Part shown: one piece after another, positions 1 to 10,332 of the stretch
Numbering within the stretch: the stretch's first letter is position 1
Layout of the letters: the number at the start of each line of letters is the position of its first letter
Assembly (NCBI RefSeq): GCF_024198255.1
Contig: NZ_JAJVKW010000002.1
Location: 248,001-312,000, forward strand
From: Myxococcus guangdongensis
Lineage (GTDB): Bacteria; Myxococcota; Myxococcia; Myxococcales; Myxococcaceae
DNA: 64,000 bases
Direction of reading: 5' to 3'
Position numbers and translations under genes: made by a program
The notes under the pieces: generated by a model
Told to the model about the DNA's origin: nothing
The model's input: the letters and a program-made list of their open reading frames with translations, nothing else
Databases searched by the model: none

Positions 1-292
1 CCACGTAGACGCCATTGAGGTTGAGCAGCGTGCGCGCGGTGGTGTTGGCGGGCAGGACGATGCGGTACCAGTCCTGGTCGCCCTCGCGCTGCGCGCCCTC
101 CTTGGCCAGGAAGCGCTCGAGCGTCTCGCCCGGCTTGAGCTCGCACTCGTCCAGCGTCAGCGCCTCCTCGCGGCTGTTGCAGACATCCACCACCGCCACG
201 GTGCCGGCGTCCTCCTTGTCATCCCCCTTGGAGGAGCAGGCGGCGGCGAGGGCGAGCAGCGCGAGGGACAGCAGTCGGGCTTGGGTCTTCAT
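1..292 (-). CDS. Partial secreted lipoprotein, C-terminus outside the window
   Basis: The reading frame starts at ATG 292 and runs off the left edge, giving the first 97 residues. It opens with a lipoprotein signal: MKTQ, a hydrophobic Leu/Ala stretch, then the lipobox LAAAC, so the mature protein should begin with a lipidated Cys followed by SSKGDD. The remaining visible part is hydrophilic with two further cysteines and a segment QDWYRIVLPANTT, which reads like one strand of a small extracellular beta-sandwich (pre-peptidase C-terminal-like; inference). It follows the VWA lipoprotein gene at 307-2055 on the same strand with only a 14-bp gap, so it probably belongs to the same transcription unit. 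Function is not recognisable from this fragment. Confidence 0.75.
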   Translation of the reverse strand, partial: MKTQARLLSLALLALAAACSSKGDDKEDAGTVAVVDVCNSREEALTLDECELKPGETLERFLAKEGAQREGDQDWYRIVLPANTTARTLLNLNGVYV

Positions 293-306
293 GGCAGCGT
301 CGTTTC

Positions 307-2055
307 TCACGGCGTCGGGAGGGTGACGTCGGGACGGCCGGGGCAGCCGTCGACGAAGTCCTCGGGATTCACGCGGATGATTCCGTCGGCGGGGGATTTG
401 ATTCCGCCCACCGGGTAGCGCACGTGGTTCACCCGGAAGGTGCGCACCTGCGTGCGCGCCGTCGGGTCGTCGGCGGGCACCATGGCCACCGACAAGGCGA
501 TGTCGTTGTAGCCGGCGCCCCGCACCACCACGCCCGCGTCGTCCGCAGAGGCGATGGTGGGCGCGAGCAGGATGTTGTCCACGCGCAGCGTGTAGCACTG
601 CCGGCCCAGCTCGTCCGGCGGACCGTCCGCCTCGAAGGAGTATCGGTAGCCCTGCGCCGCCAGGTTCGCGGTGTCCACCACCAGCGGGCGGGTGTGCAGG
701 CGCAGCTCGGCGCGGCTCGACAGGCCGTCGTTGTCCGGGTCCTCGTCCAAATCATCGCTGGCGCCCTGGGTGCCGCCGCGCCACTCGATGCCGTCGGGCA
801 CGCCGTCGCGGTCGCTGTCGGCCAGCGTCGCGTTGGTGCCGATGAACTGCTCATCGCAGTCGAGCAGGCCGTCACAGTCCGAGTCCGACGCGCGCAACAG
901 CGGCGGGCAGCCCTTGTCCAGCCCGCCACCATCGGCGTCGGCCACCTGCGTGGGGTCGAAGTCCACGCCGCGCTCGCGGAAGTACACCTCCACGCCGTCG
1001 CTGAAGCCGTCGCCGTCGGTGTCCACGAGGTTGGGGTCCGTGCCCAGCTCCAGCTCGCGCGCGTCCGTCAGCCCGTCGCCGTCCGTGTCCGCCTCGCCGA
1101 TGGGGCTGCCGGGCGGCGCCGAGAAGTTCGTCGCGATGACCTCCTTCACGATGAACGTCCGGCGCACCTGCCCGAAGCTGAAGTCCAGGAAGTTGATGGG
1201 CTCGTTGTTGCGGAAGTCGCGGAAGTTGCCGCCGCCCAGCGCCGCCATCTTCTCCAGCCGGTCCGAGTTCTGGTTGATGATGAGCAGCGGGCAGCCGCCG
1301 TCCCCCGACAAGTCACACACCGACGACACCGGCTGCGTGGGGTTGAAGACGTGCACGGTGTTGACGCGCACGTCCTCCACCAAATCCCGCAGCTGGCGGA
1401 TGCGCACCACCGCGTCACCCTGCAGCAGCTCGTCGTCCTGGTCCGTGGTGGGCCGACCATCGGACAGGAAGAGGACCGAGTAGCGCGCCTGGGCCAGCGC
1501 CTGCGCCCCGCCCGGCTCCAGCCGGCTGCGCGCGATGTCCGTGTTGATGAGCGAGTAGATGTCCGACAGCGGCTTGACGAAGTCCGTCGAGTCGCGGTTC
1601 GGGGAGTTGTCCGGGTTGCGGAAGGTGAGCAACTGCTCGGTGAGCTGGCGCATCCGCGCGTCGTCGAAGCTGGCCACCTGCACGAAGCCGTCCTGCGGCG
1701 GACTGCCGGGCGTCTGGGTGAGGAACGCCGTGGTGCTGCCGGCGAAGAGCACCACCGCCAGGTGGACCTCGGGGTCCCTGGGCAGGTTTTCAATCAGCTC
1801 CACCAGCGCGGTGGCGCGGGTGCCGTCCGGGTCGCTGACGCGCATGGACTGCGAGGCGTCCATGGCGACCACCAGCTTGATGGGGCGCACCACCTCGTTG
1901 GAGCCCGTGGTGCAGAAGCGGCCCTGGATGGACACCGCGCGGTCCACGGGGACGTCCACGTCGCGGCGCGGGTCGTAGAGATACGAATCGGTGCAGGCCA
2001 CCGTCACCACCACCGCGACCACCAGCCCCGCCAGGATACGTGCGGCCACACTCAC
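307..2055 (-). CDS. VWA-domain lipoprotein with thrombospondin type 3 calcium repeats (paralogue 1)
   Basis: A 582-residue lipoprotein. I chose GTG 2055 because it overlaps the stop of the upstream gene (GTGA, stop 2054-2052), giving a signal sequence with lipobox Cys21. The von Willebrand A domain (about residues 58-300) carries an intact MIDAS start D66-A-S-Q-S70 and ends near RTFIV. It is followed from about residue 320 by several TSP3/EF-like calcium loops of the type DTDGDGLTD and DTDGDGFSD, and by a C-terminal module beginning near YRYSFEAD with a conserved GRQCYTLRVDNI segment. VWA domains bind protein ligands through a metal ion, and TSP3 repeats are calcium-stabilised, so a surface adhesion or scaffold role is likely but inferred. 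It is closely related to the products of 2052-4040 and 5574-7163. Confidence 0.85.
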   Translation of the reverse strand: MSVAARILAGLVVAVVVTVACTDSYLYDPRRDVDVPVDRAVSIQGRFCTTGSNEVVRPIKLVVAMDASQSMRVSDPDGTRATALVELIENLPRDPEVHLAVVLFAGSTTAFLTQTPGSPPQDGFVQVASFDDARMRQLTEQLLTFRNPDNSPNRDSTDFVKPLSDIYSLINTDIARSRLEPGGAQALAQARYSVLFLSDGRPTTDQDDELLQGDAVVRIRQLRDLVEDVRVNTVHVFNPTQPVSSVCDLSGDGGCPLLIINQNSDRLEKMAALGGGNFRDFRNNEPINFLDFSFGQVRRTFIVKEVIATNFSAPPGSPIGEADTDGDGLTDARELELGTDPNLVDTDGDGFSDGVEVYFRERGVDFDPTQVADADGGGLDKGCPPLLRASDSDCDGLLDCDEQFIGTNATLADSDRDGVPDGIEWRGGTQGASDDLDEDPDNDGLSSRAELRLHTRPLVVDTANLAAQGYRYSFEADGPPDELGRQCYTLRVDNILLAPTIASADDAGVVVRGAGYNDIALSVAMVPADDPTARTQVRTFRVNHVRYPVGGIKSPADGIIRVNPEDFVDGCPGRPDVTLPTP

Positions 2056-4040
2056 GGAAGCAGACCTCCCTGCTGGCCGGAGGGCGGCGCGCCCACGCAT
2101 CGGCCCTGGTTCTCCCAGGGATTGCTCAGCTCCGTGGGCACCATGAAGTTGTTGTCCGTCAACGTCAGCTCCGGCCCCACCGGCACGCGCACGCTGGGCG
2201 GCGCGTACTGGGACCACGCGCAGGCCGCGCGCCACACGCCGTAGTCGGTGGCCACGCCGCTCTCGGGCGCCTCCGCGAACCACAGCTTGAACAGGTTGAA
2301 GCCCTGCTTGGCGCCCGGCCGGTCCGGCGTGGCGACCATCTGCAGGTTCGAGACGGTGTAGTCGTAGCAGATGCTCCCGTTGGGGAGGACCTCGGCGATG
2401 CGCGTCTCGTACTGGAAGCCGTTCTTCTCGAAGAAGGCCCGGTCGCGCCGCGTGGGGTCCGTGCCCGCGCGCAGCTCCACCTCGTCCGGCAGGCCGTCGC
2501 CGTCCGTGTCCAGCCCCGCCACGCTGGGCTCCAGCGGGTTCAAGCCCCAGCGCGCCTCGATGCTGTCGGGGATGCCGTCGCCGTCGCTGTCGACGATGGT
2601 CTCGCGCGTGCGCAGGTAGGCCTCCGCGAACTGGGAGAGCCCGTCACCGTCCGTGTCGCGGCACGTGCAGCGCGGCGTCAGCGGCGAGTCCGGGTTGCAG
2701 CCGCGCGCGTCCAAATCATTGGCCGCCTTGAAGCCCTGGTCCGCGCGGCGGTGCTCGAAGCCGTCGTCCAGGCAGTCGCGGTCGCTGTCGGTGTTGAAGG
2801 GGTTGGTCTTCAGCGTGAAGGAGTTGTCGATGTCGTCCGGCACGCCGTCACCGTCGCTGTCGATGACGCGTCCGTTCAACCCGGGCGCGGAGCTCAGCGG
2901 CTCCACCAGCAGCGTCTTCATCACGTTGCGCGACGCGAAGGACGAGTAGTCCAGCGCGCCCAGGCCCAGGTTGGAGATTTCGGCCGTGTCGTTGAACTCC
3001 TGGTAGACGCCGTTGCCCATCTCCGCGAAGCGCTTGAGCAGCCACGAGGCAATCTTCTTGGCGGCCTCCGGGTACTGGGCCTGCGGCACGCCGGGGTAGA
3101 TGCCGTAGATCTCCTGGCAGATGGGGCCGCACGCGCGCACCGCCTCCTGGTTGAAGAGCAGCACCGTGTGCATGCGCACGTCGCCGACGTTGTACTGGTC
3201 CTTGAGCTCCATCAGCCGGCGCACGTAGCTGAAGAGCTGGTAGTTCTGGTTGCGGTCCGTGCCGATTTCGAACCCGTCGATCTGGTCCGTGGTGTTCGTG
3301 GCGTTGCAGAAGCTCACGATGGAGTCCGCCCACGTCAGGTCCGGGTTGTCCGGGTTGGCGTACACGCTGAGGTTGTCGGTGGCCGAGCACCGCGGGTACG
3401 GCGTCCCGTCCGTGAGGAAGACGACGACGTAGCGGGTGCGCGGCAGCACCTCCGGGTTGGACAGGGCCACGGCGTTGATGTCGCTGGCGATGAGGCTGTA
3501 CGCGTACGACAGCGCGCCCTGGTAGTCGGTGCCCTTGCCCAGCTGGCTCTGCAGCCCGTCGATGTAGCTGTCGATGTTGGTGTCGGGCCGGGCGAAGCGG
3601 TTGCCCGTCGTGGCCGGCGGCCAGACGTTGCGCACGTTCGTCTCGAAGGGGGCCACGGACACCTGCACGTTGCCGCCCGCCGCGTTGACCTGGCGGAACT
3701 GGTTCACCAGGCGCTTGAGCGCACGCACGCGCGCGGGCTCCGTGACGCCCGGCGGGATGATGGCCTGCACCTCGGCGCGCTGACAGAAGCCGCTGTCCGT
3801 CTGCGCGCCCGGCGGGTCGCTGATGCACATGCTGCCCGACTCGTCGATGACCACCACCACCTTCACCGGGAAGCCGGAGGGGTTGGGCGGGCGCGTGCAG
3901 ACGCGCCCCTGGAGCATCACGCGGTCATCGACGTGGGTCTGCTGTTCCGTCCGGGGCTCCAACATCGAGTCGGTACAGGACAACAGCCCCGTGGCCAGGA
4001 GGCCCGCCATCAGCAGCGGGAGTCGGACAAGGCGACGCAT
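2052..4040 (-). CDS. VWA-domain lipoprotein with thrombospondin type 3 calcium repeats (paralogue 2)
   Basis: A 662-residue lipoprotein with signal peptide and lipobox GLLSC (Cys22). From the lipidated Cys to the MIDAS motif it aligns with paralogue 1 without gaps: Cys48, Lys60 and D66-E-S-G-S70 occupy the same positions. The VWA domain is longer than in paralogue 1 and contains extra cysteines. TSP3 calcium loops (DSDGDGVPDD, DSDGDGIPDS, DTDGDGLPDE) occupy about residues 395-530, followed by the shared C-terminal module with GSICYDYTVSNLQMV. Its stop overlaps the start of paralogue 1, so the two are translationally coupled. It starts 34 bp after the stop of the TSP3/MYXO-CTERM gene, so the three genes probably form one transcript. 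The role is unknown; a calcium-dependent surface protein is the best guess. Confidence 0.87.
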   Translation of the reverse strand: MRRLVRLPLLMAGLLATGLLSCTDSMLEPRTEQQTHVDDRVMLQGRVCTRPPNPSGFPVKVVVVIDESGSMCISDPPGAQTDSGFCQRAEVQAIIPPGVTEPARVRALKRLVNQFRQVNAAGGNVQVSVAPFETNVRNVWPPATTGNRFARPDTNIDSYIDGLQSQLGKGTDYQGALSYAYSLIASDINAVALSNPEVLPRTRYVVVFLTDGTPYPRCSATDNLSVYANPDNPDLTWADSIVSFCNATNTTDQIDGFEIGTDRNQNYQLFSYVRRLMELKDQYNVGDVRMHTVLLFNQEAVRACGPICQEIYGIYPGVPQAQYPEAAKKIASWLLKRFAEMGNGVYQEFNDTAEISNLGLGALDYSSFASRNVMKTLLVEPLSSAPGLNGRVIDSDGDGVPDDIDNSFTLKTNPFNTDSDRDCLDDGFEHRRADQGFKAANDLDARGCNPDSPLTPRCTCRDTDGDGLSQFAEAYLRTRETIVDSDGDGIPDSIEARWGLNPLEPSVAGLDTDGDGLPDEVELRAGTDPTRRDRAFFEKNGFQYETRIAEVLPNGSICYDYTVSNLQMVATPDRPGAKQGFNLFKLWFAEAPESGVATDYGVWRAACAWSQYAPPSVRVPVGPELTLTDNNFMVPTELSNPWENQGRCVGAPPSGQQGGLLP

Positions 4041-4074
4041 GCGGTACGACCTCCTGGCGAGGGGGACGACGAGA

Positions 4075-5403
<1,329 letters not shown>

Positions 5404-5517
5404 GGTGACTCCTTTCAGCCCCGAGCCCTTAGCAAGAGCCGATCCGCTCCCAGTTCTGAATCAAACATCTGTGATTTCAGAGAGTTGCGCATGGAGCGAG
5501 GGGGACTGGGCGGAGGA

Positions 5518-5562
5518 GTGTGGGGGGCACTCCCCAGCCCGGGCGAGGGGAAGACCCCACAC
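5518..5562 (-). terminator. Inverted repeat, possible terminator of the 5574-7163 gene
   Basis: GTGTGGGG at 5518-5525 pairs with CCCCACAC at 5555-5562, and a second CCCC/GGGG pair (5532-5535 with 5547-5550) is nested inside. On the minus strand the structure begins 11 bp after the stop codon of the third VWA lipoprotein gene. There is no T-tract, which is common in GC-rich myxobacteria. Confidence 0.4.
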
Positions 5563-5573
5563 CCACGGGTGGA

Positions 5574-7163
5574 TCAGGTTCCGAGGATGAAGGCCTCGGG
5601 GTCCAACAAAAGGGTGCCGGAGGGGGTGCGCCCCTCCTTCTCGTCGTACTGGATGGTCTGGATGAGCAGGGAGCCGATGCCAGCGCCGCGCGGGTCGTTG
5701 TCCCGGCCGGCCTGGAGGTACAGGTAGATTTCGTTGGTGCCCGCGGGGATGACCTCGCCGGGCACGAGCGGGTGGGGCCGCGCCAGCGTGCGCACCAGCG
5801 TGATGTTCTCCACGCGCGTGTCGTAGCAGGTGCGCCCGTCCACGGTGGGCTCACCCTCCACCAGGTTGTAGCCGTAGGCGCGCTCACGGTGGAAGTCGAG
5901 GTCGGCGCTCAGCGGGTCTCCATGCGCCTCGATTTCGGCGATGTTGGTGATGCCGTCGCGGTCCGAGTCGAGCAGGTCCTCGGGCACCAGCGGGTTGGTC
6001 TGCGACAGCACCTCCACCAGGTCCGGAATCGTGTCGCCGTCGCTGTCGCCGATGCAGGGGTTGGTGCCCAGCACGCGCTCTTCACAGGTGTTGAGCCGGT
6101 CTCCGTCCTCGTCGAGCGACGGGTTGCAGCCGTTGATGATGTCGGGGACCAGCGGGTCCAACCCGACGCGGACCTCGATGCCGTCCATCAGCCCGTCCTG
6201 GTCCGTGTCGGCCACGGTGGGGTCCGTGCCCAGGGCGACCTCATCCACGTCCGGCAGGCCGTCACCGTCGCTGTCGACGAGCACCTGGCCGGCGCGCACC
6301 ACCACGTTGCGGTTGAAGGCAAGGAAGCGCTTGAGCTTGAGGGTGTTGGTGCGCGCGGCGTACTGGATGCCGGAGAGCGTGGGGGACAGGCCCACCGCGT
6401 CGGTCTCCACCGGCTGGGTGCCGCCGGCGTGGGCGATGGCCGCCACGTGCGCGCGGGTGTTGGGGTCCGCCACGTCGCGCACGTAGACGGGCTGCACCAC
6501 CACCTCGCCCGCGCCGTACTGCTGGGCCAGCGCCTTGATTTCGCCGGTGACGGCGGTGAGCTCGCACTGGCTGCAGGCGACCTTATCGGTCAGCGCGTTG
6601 CACGTGGCGTCCAGGCCGATGTTGAAGGCCGGGTTGGCGCAGCTGGTGTCCTGGCTGCGCACGACGACGACGACGACGTAGCGCGTGCGGGCCACCTCGC
6701 CGCGACACGACGTCTGCATGTCACCGGCGAGCAGCGTCTTGGCCAGCCGCAGCGAGGAGCGGATGCTGACGGGCCCCGTCTCCTGATAGGTGGCGAAGCG
6801 CGGCAGCGCGGCCTGGAAGTCCGCCGCGTCGGAGAAGCCGCCCAGGATGCCGGTGGCCACCGAGTGGTACGCCACCAGGCCGAACTTCACGAACGGGCCG
6901 GAGAAGCGGCTGGAGAGCGTGGCGAGGCCGTCCGTGGCGTAGCCCACGATTTCCGTCTCGACGCCCTCGCCGCCCTGCAGCGCGAAGAGGACCTTGGTGG
7001 GGAACGCCTCGCCGCCGGCGAGCGGCACGCAGACCTTGCCGGAGAAGTTGGCGCGGTCTCCACGGTTGGCCCCACGCCCGTCGATGGCGTACAGGCCCGC
7101 GTCGGAGCAGGACAGGAGCAGAATCGGAAGCAGCGGCCACGCGGAGCGCGGAAGGGGGCGCAT
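5574..7163 (-). CDS. VWA-like lipoprotein with TSP3 repeats and a lost MIDAS motif (paralogue 3)
   Basis: A 529-residue lipoprotein; ATG 7163 was chosen because it gives a short signal peptide ending in the lipobox LLLSC (Cys19). The N-terminus after the lipid Cys follows paralogues 1 and 2 (CSDAGLY, then DRANFSGKVC and FPTKV). Aligning Cys45 and Lys57 with Cys48 and Lys60 of the other two puts Gln63, Gly65 and Gly67 where they have the MIDAS Asp66, Ser68 and Ser70, so the metal site is gone although the fold seems kept. Several TSP3 loops follow (DSDGDGLPD, DTDQDGLMD, DEDGDRLNT, DSDGDTIPD, DSDRDGITN), then the shared C-terminal module with GRTCYDTRVENITL. A degenerate structural partner of the intact paralogues is a reasonable inference. 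Confidence 0.84.
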   Translation of the reverse strand: MRPLPRSAWPLLPILLLSCSDAGLYAIDGRGANRGDRANFSGKVCVPLAGGEAFPTKVLFALQGGEGVETEIVGYATDGLATLSSRFSGPFVKFGLVAYHSVATGILGGFSDAADFQAALPRFATYQETGPVSIRSSLRLAKTLLAGDMQTSCRGEVARTRYVVVVVVRSQDTSCANPAFNIGLDATCNALTDKVACSQCELTAVTGEIKALAQQYGAGEVVVQPVYVRDVADPNTRAHVAAIAHAGGTQPVETDAVGLSPTLSGIQYAARTNTLKLKRFLAFNRNVVVRAGQVLVDSDGDGLPDVDEVALGTDPTVADTDQDGLMDGIEVRVGLDPLVPDIINGCNPSLDEDGDRLNTCEERVLGTNPCIGDSDGDTIPDLVEVLSQTNPLVPEDLLDSDRDGITNIAEIEAHGDPLSADLDFHRERAYGYNLVEGEPTVDGRTCYDTRVENITLVRTLARPHPLVPGEVIPAGTNEIYLYLQAGRDNDPRGAGIGSLLIQTIQYDEKEGRTPSGTLLLDPEAFILGT

Positions 7164-7305
7164 CAGATGGATTGTAGACCGCAGCCCCCCACGACAACGC
7201 AAGCGACAGCCGCGTTCACGATGAAATCTCCTCGTGCTTGCACACAGCGATGGCGGTGATTTCGCCTCGCCACGGAACATGGACGCGCGCGGTTCGGCCT
7301 CGCGC

Positions 7306-9633
7306 TCACAATGTGAGCAGGAAGGCGAGCACGTCATCCCGCTCCTGAGGACTGAACGCGCGCGCGTCTCCATGGGCGGGGCCCGACATCTCCAGCACCT
7401 TCTTCAGCGGGAAGCGCGTGTCGACCACCAGGCGGCCATCCTTCACCCCATACCCCGCCGAGGCGCTGGTGAGCAGCGGCCACACATCCCACGTGCCCAC
7501 CAGGGACGGCGGCCCCGCGCCCACCACCAGGTCCTGCTGCTCCACCCGCAGGGGCAGCGCCACCGGCGTGCCCACGTCCAGGTACTGGCCGCGCGTCGCC
7601 GCGTCCTGGTCCAACGTGTAGAGGGGTGCGGGGTGGCAGGCGACGCAGCCGCCCCGGCCCTCGAACAGCGCGCGTCCTCGCGACGGATGCCCCACGCCAC
7701 CATCCGGGAGCGTCACCGTCGACAGCGGCGCGCCGTCCTGGTCCCGGTACGGATTGGGCGGCGTGGCAATCAGCGACGAGAAGAGCGTGAGCGCCTCCAC
7801 CTCCGAGGGCGACGGGTCCGGGTTGTGGAAGCGGTTGCGCGCGCCGACGAAGCTCGCCGTCTCCGCGAGGCTGTGCTGGCTCGCCGGCGTGAAGAAGGGC
7901 GGCGTGTCGCGGCTTCCCTGCACGGTGGGCGAGCGGTAGATGCGCAGGGGATACTTCTTCGCGTAGAAGAGCCCGCCGGTGTGGCCCTCGATGTGGCACC
8001 CGTCGCAGGTGATGCCCGTGCGCCCCAGGTCCGCGGAGTAGAGCACCTGTCCCAGCCGGCGCTTGGCCTGGTGGCGCAGCTCCACCACGGGCAGCCGCCG
8101 CGTCACCACCGCCCCTCCCTTGCGCGCCCCGCGCACGTCCACCACCGCCACCTCGCGGGTGAAGCGGTTGAGCACGTAGAGCTGCTGGCCGTCCGGGGAC
8201 AGCACCAGCGAGCGCGGCCCCGAGTGCAGCTCCGGTCCCGCGCGGCCCTTGACCAGGAAGTCCTCCTGGGGGCGAATCAGCGGCGTGCCCTCGGGCGGCG
8301 TCAGCACCAACTCCTGGAGGAGCGCGCCGCGCGCCACCTGGTCGTCGTTGGACACCAGCGCCCGCGCGTCGAGCACGCGCACCCGGCCCAGCGCCACGTC
8401 CGCCGCGTAGAGCAGCCCCGCTGTGTCATCCAGCGCCAGCCCCTCCGTCATGCCCACGCCGAAGCCCCGGTGGCGCACGAAGTCGCCCGTGGCCGGGTCG
8501 ATGACGGACACGCCGCTGCTGCCGTGCACCTCCTTGTGCTGGGGCAAGGGCCCCAGGTTCGGCCCCAGGCTGCCCATGAAGAGCCGCCCCAGCTTGGGGC
8601 TCGCGACGAGCGAGCGCGGCGCGTGGCCGCCCATCACCTGCGCGCGGAACGGCTCCGTGCTCCCGCCGACGATGGCCACGCCCGGCCCCGGCGCCACGGC
8701 GAACACGGGCGCGCCGTCCCCGCGCCGCAAGAGCTCCACCTGCCCCGTCTGGAGGCTGCCCACCGCGAGCACGTCGCGCCACCGCGCCAGCGCGCGCGGG
8801 TTGGGGTCCACCGGCGTCACCCACTGCTCGCGCCCGTCCTCGAGCGACACCGCCCGCACCGTGTCGCGCACCTGCTCGGCGATGTAGGCCACGCCCCGCG
8901 CGCCATCCACCTCCAGCCCCGAGGCGCCCGAGGGTGCGGGCCACACCCGCGGCGCCCCACGCGCCTGCAGCGCATACACCCACAGCTCCGGCTGGAAGCG
9001 GTGCACCACGCCGAGGAAGGCCCCGCCGCGCGCGTCCTGCCACGTGGCCAGCGCGGAGGGACCGTCCCCCACGGGGAGCGCCTCCACGACGCCCGAGCCC
9101 ACGTCCAGCGCGTACACCGTGTCGGTGGGCGGCGAGACGACGAACAGCATGCGGCCATCGGGCGAGGCCACCATGCCCGTCAGGTCCGGGAAGGCGGTGT
9201 CGTTCACCACCGTGAGCGCGTCCTGCCCCTCGCAGCAGCCCGCCTGGTCCGACACCAGCCGGGCCTCCACCACGACCTGGGGCAGGTCCTCGGCCAGCTT
9301 CAGCCCCGAGGGCAGCCGCGCGAACGCGTGGCGCGAGTCCACCACCTTCAGCGGCAGCTCCAATGACAGGGGCGGACCCAGTGACAGTCGCAACCCGGTC
9401 ACCAATTGCTCGCCGTGGACCGAGAGCGGCTGGGAGGTCTCGTTGCTGGTGAGCCGGGGCCCCACGCCCGTGAGCCGGGGCCCGGCGGTGGTGGGTGGAG
9501 TGGGACCTTGGTCCCGCGGGGGCGGCTGACCTCCGGACTCCCGCGCGCTGAGCCGGTATCCGACGACACCCGCCGCGGACCAGAGCAGGACTCCCACCGA
9601 CAGCAGACCCCATTTGCGCATCGCGCTCTTCAC
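7306..9633 (-). CDS. Membrane-anchored beta-propeller protein with two c-type haem sites
   Basis: About 775 residues from GTG 9633; ATG 9651 and ATG 9621 are in-frame alternatives. The N-terminus (KSAMRKWGLLSVGVLLWS) is a signal anchor, followed by a Pro-rich linker. The middle (about 130-520) holds YVTN/WD-like propeller repeats such as MVASPDGRMLFVVSPPTDT and LVLSPDGQQLYVLNRFTRE. The C-terminal third is a cytochrome c peroxidase/MauG-like domain with two CxxCH motifs, CDGCH (about residue 541) and CVACH (about residue 660). Family knowledge suggests a periplasmic electron-transfer or dihaem oxidase role; the substrate is unknown. It is transcribed away from the Glt-like operon and sits next to the VWA/TSP3 genes without an obvious operon link. 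Confidence 0.8.
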   Translation of the reverse strand: MKSAMRKWGLLSVGVLLWSAAGVVGYRLSARESGGQPPPRDQGPTPPTTAGPRLTGVGPRLTSNETSQPLSVHGEQLVTGLRLSLGPPLSLELPLKVVDSRHAFARLPSGLKLAEDLPQVVVEARLVSDQAGCCEGQDALTVVNDTAFPDLTGMVASPDGRMLFVVSPPTDTVYALDVGSGVVEALPVGDGPSALATWQDARGGAFLGVVHRFQPELWVYALQARGAPRVWPAPSGASGLEVDGARGVAYIAEQVRDTVRAVSLEDGREQWVTPVDPNPRALARWRDVLAVGSLQTGQVELLRRGDGAPVFAVAPGPGVAIVGGSTEPFRAQVMGGHAPRSLVASPKLGRLFMGSLGPNLGPLPQHKEVHGSSGVSVIDPATGDFVRHRGFGVGMTEGLALDDTAGLLYAADVALGRVRVLDARALVSNDDQVARGALLQELVLTPPEGTPLIRPQEDFLVKGRAGPELHSGPRSLVLSPDGQQLYVLNRFTREVAVVDVRGARKGGAVVTRRLPVVELRHQAKRRLGQVLYSADLGRTGITCDGCHIEGHTGGLFYAKKYPLRIYRSPTVQGSRDTPPFFTPASQHSLAETASFVGARNRFHNPDPSPSEVEALTLFSSLIATPPNPYRDQDGAPLSTVTLPDGGVGHPSRGRALFEGRGGCVACHPAPLYTLDQDAATRGQYLDVGTPVALPLRVEQQDLVVGAGPPSLVGTWDVWPLLTSASAGYGVKDGRLVVDTRFPLKKVLEMSGPAHGDARAFSPQERDDVLAFLLTL

Positions 9634-9841
9634 GCACGCAGCATCTCTCATCCCTCGCGTCGCGGCGATGATTCTCCGGTCGCTCGCCCGGCTGGAAGGC
9701 GTGCTCGGATGCGGAGCGGCACGCCACATTTCCAGTCGGCCGGCAACGCCTGACACGAGTCGTGGAGCACGCGCCCCACATGGGGTGGAGTGCCCCCCAC
9801 ACCTGTCGCACCACGCCTCGTGAATGGCCCTGGAGTGTGCG

Positions 9842-9870
9842 TTGACAGGTCCATACGCGCATCGCTTAAC
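9842..9870 (+). promoter_or_regulatory. Candidate sigma-70 promoter for a leaderless start at 9877
   Basis: TTGACA at 9842-9847 is a perfect -35 hexamer. CTTAAC at 9865-9870 stands exactly 17 bp downstream as a weak -10 (3 of 6 matches). The predicted transcription start is about 9877, the A of the first ATG of the next gene, which has no Shine-Dalgarno sequence. A leaderless mRNA is therefore plausible. This is a visual prediction only. Confidence 0.4.
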
Positions 9871-9876
9871 CTGTTG

Positions 9877-10293
9877 ATGATGCGACGCTTCCTCCTCTGC
9901 ATGGTCGTCGCCCAGCTCCTCGGCATCGGTACGTTGTTGCACCCGAGCGACGCATGGGCCCAGGGCCGCGGCCGTTCCGCGAAAACAGCGAAGGCCAACA
10001 AGTCCAAGGCGGCGACGGGCAAGAAGTCCGGGCCCAAGGCTCCGCCGAAGATTGAAACCAAGGGCGCGCCCGTGACGGACCCGGTGACGGGCGAGTCGGA
10101 CGCCACCGCGTCGTCGGCGCCGCCGTCGCGCGGGCCCTCGCGCATCGACTTCGATGACCGGCTCATCCAGGGTCAGACGAACAAGTCCGGCGCGGTGTAT
10201 CTGTATGACCGCAAGGAATTGAAGACCCGGTCGATGATCCGCGAGCGCGACAGCTTCCGCGCTGAAACGCTCGCCACGGTGTACGACCAGTAG
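9877..10293 (+). CDS. Small basic secreted protein heading the Glt/Nfs-like operon
   Basis: A 138-residue protein beginning MMRRFLLCMVVAQLLG with a Sec signal peptide cleaved near SDAWAQ. The mature protein starts with a Lys/Ala-rich disordered stretch (about 30-60) and an acidic-to-Ser linker. It ends in a compact conserved-looking segment (IDFDDRLIQGQTNKSGAVYL and DRKELKTRSMIRERDSFR). Small periplasmic proteins of this shape (GltF-like) accompany the FHA/TonB-type component in gliding-motor clusters; that analogy rests on gene order and architecture, not on a search. The 39-bp gap to the FHA gene contains that gene's ribosome-binding site. Both ATG 9877 and ATG 9880 are possible starts. Confidence 0.72.
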   Translation: MMRRFLLCMVVAQLLGIGTLLHPSDAWAQGRGRSAKTAKANKSKAATGKKSGPKAPPKIETKGAPVTDPVTGESDATASSAPPSRGPSRIDFDDRLIQGQTNKSGAVYLYDRKELKTRSMIRERDSFRAETLATVYDQ

Positions 10294-10332
10294 GGCAGTA
10301 CCGCCCACCCGCCCTTGAAGGGAGCGTCACCG

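Noticed and set aside
424..2244. Plus-strand frame rich in Val/Arg/His opposite the VWA lipoproteins
   Set aside because: Antisense shadow of the calcium-repeat genes; composition is that of reversed Asp/Gly codons.
5518..9802. A 16-bp sequence at 5518-5533 that recurs inverted at 9787-9802
   Set aside because: It is low-complexity (G and C runs) and one or a few 16-bp matches are expected by chance in 64 kb of GC-rich DNA; the flanks differ.
9652..10308. Extension of the propeller-cytochrome gene to 10308
   Set aside because: The frame is open but would overlie the start of the divergent operon and add an Arg-rich N-terminus ahead of a good signal anchor.
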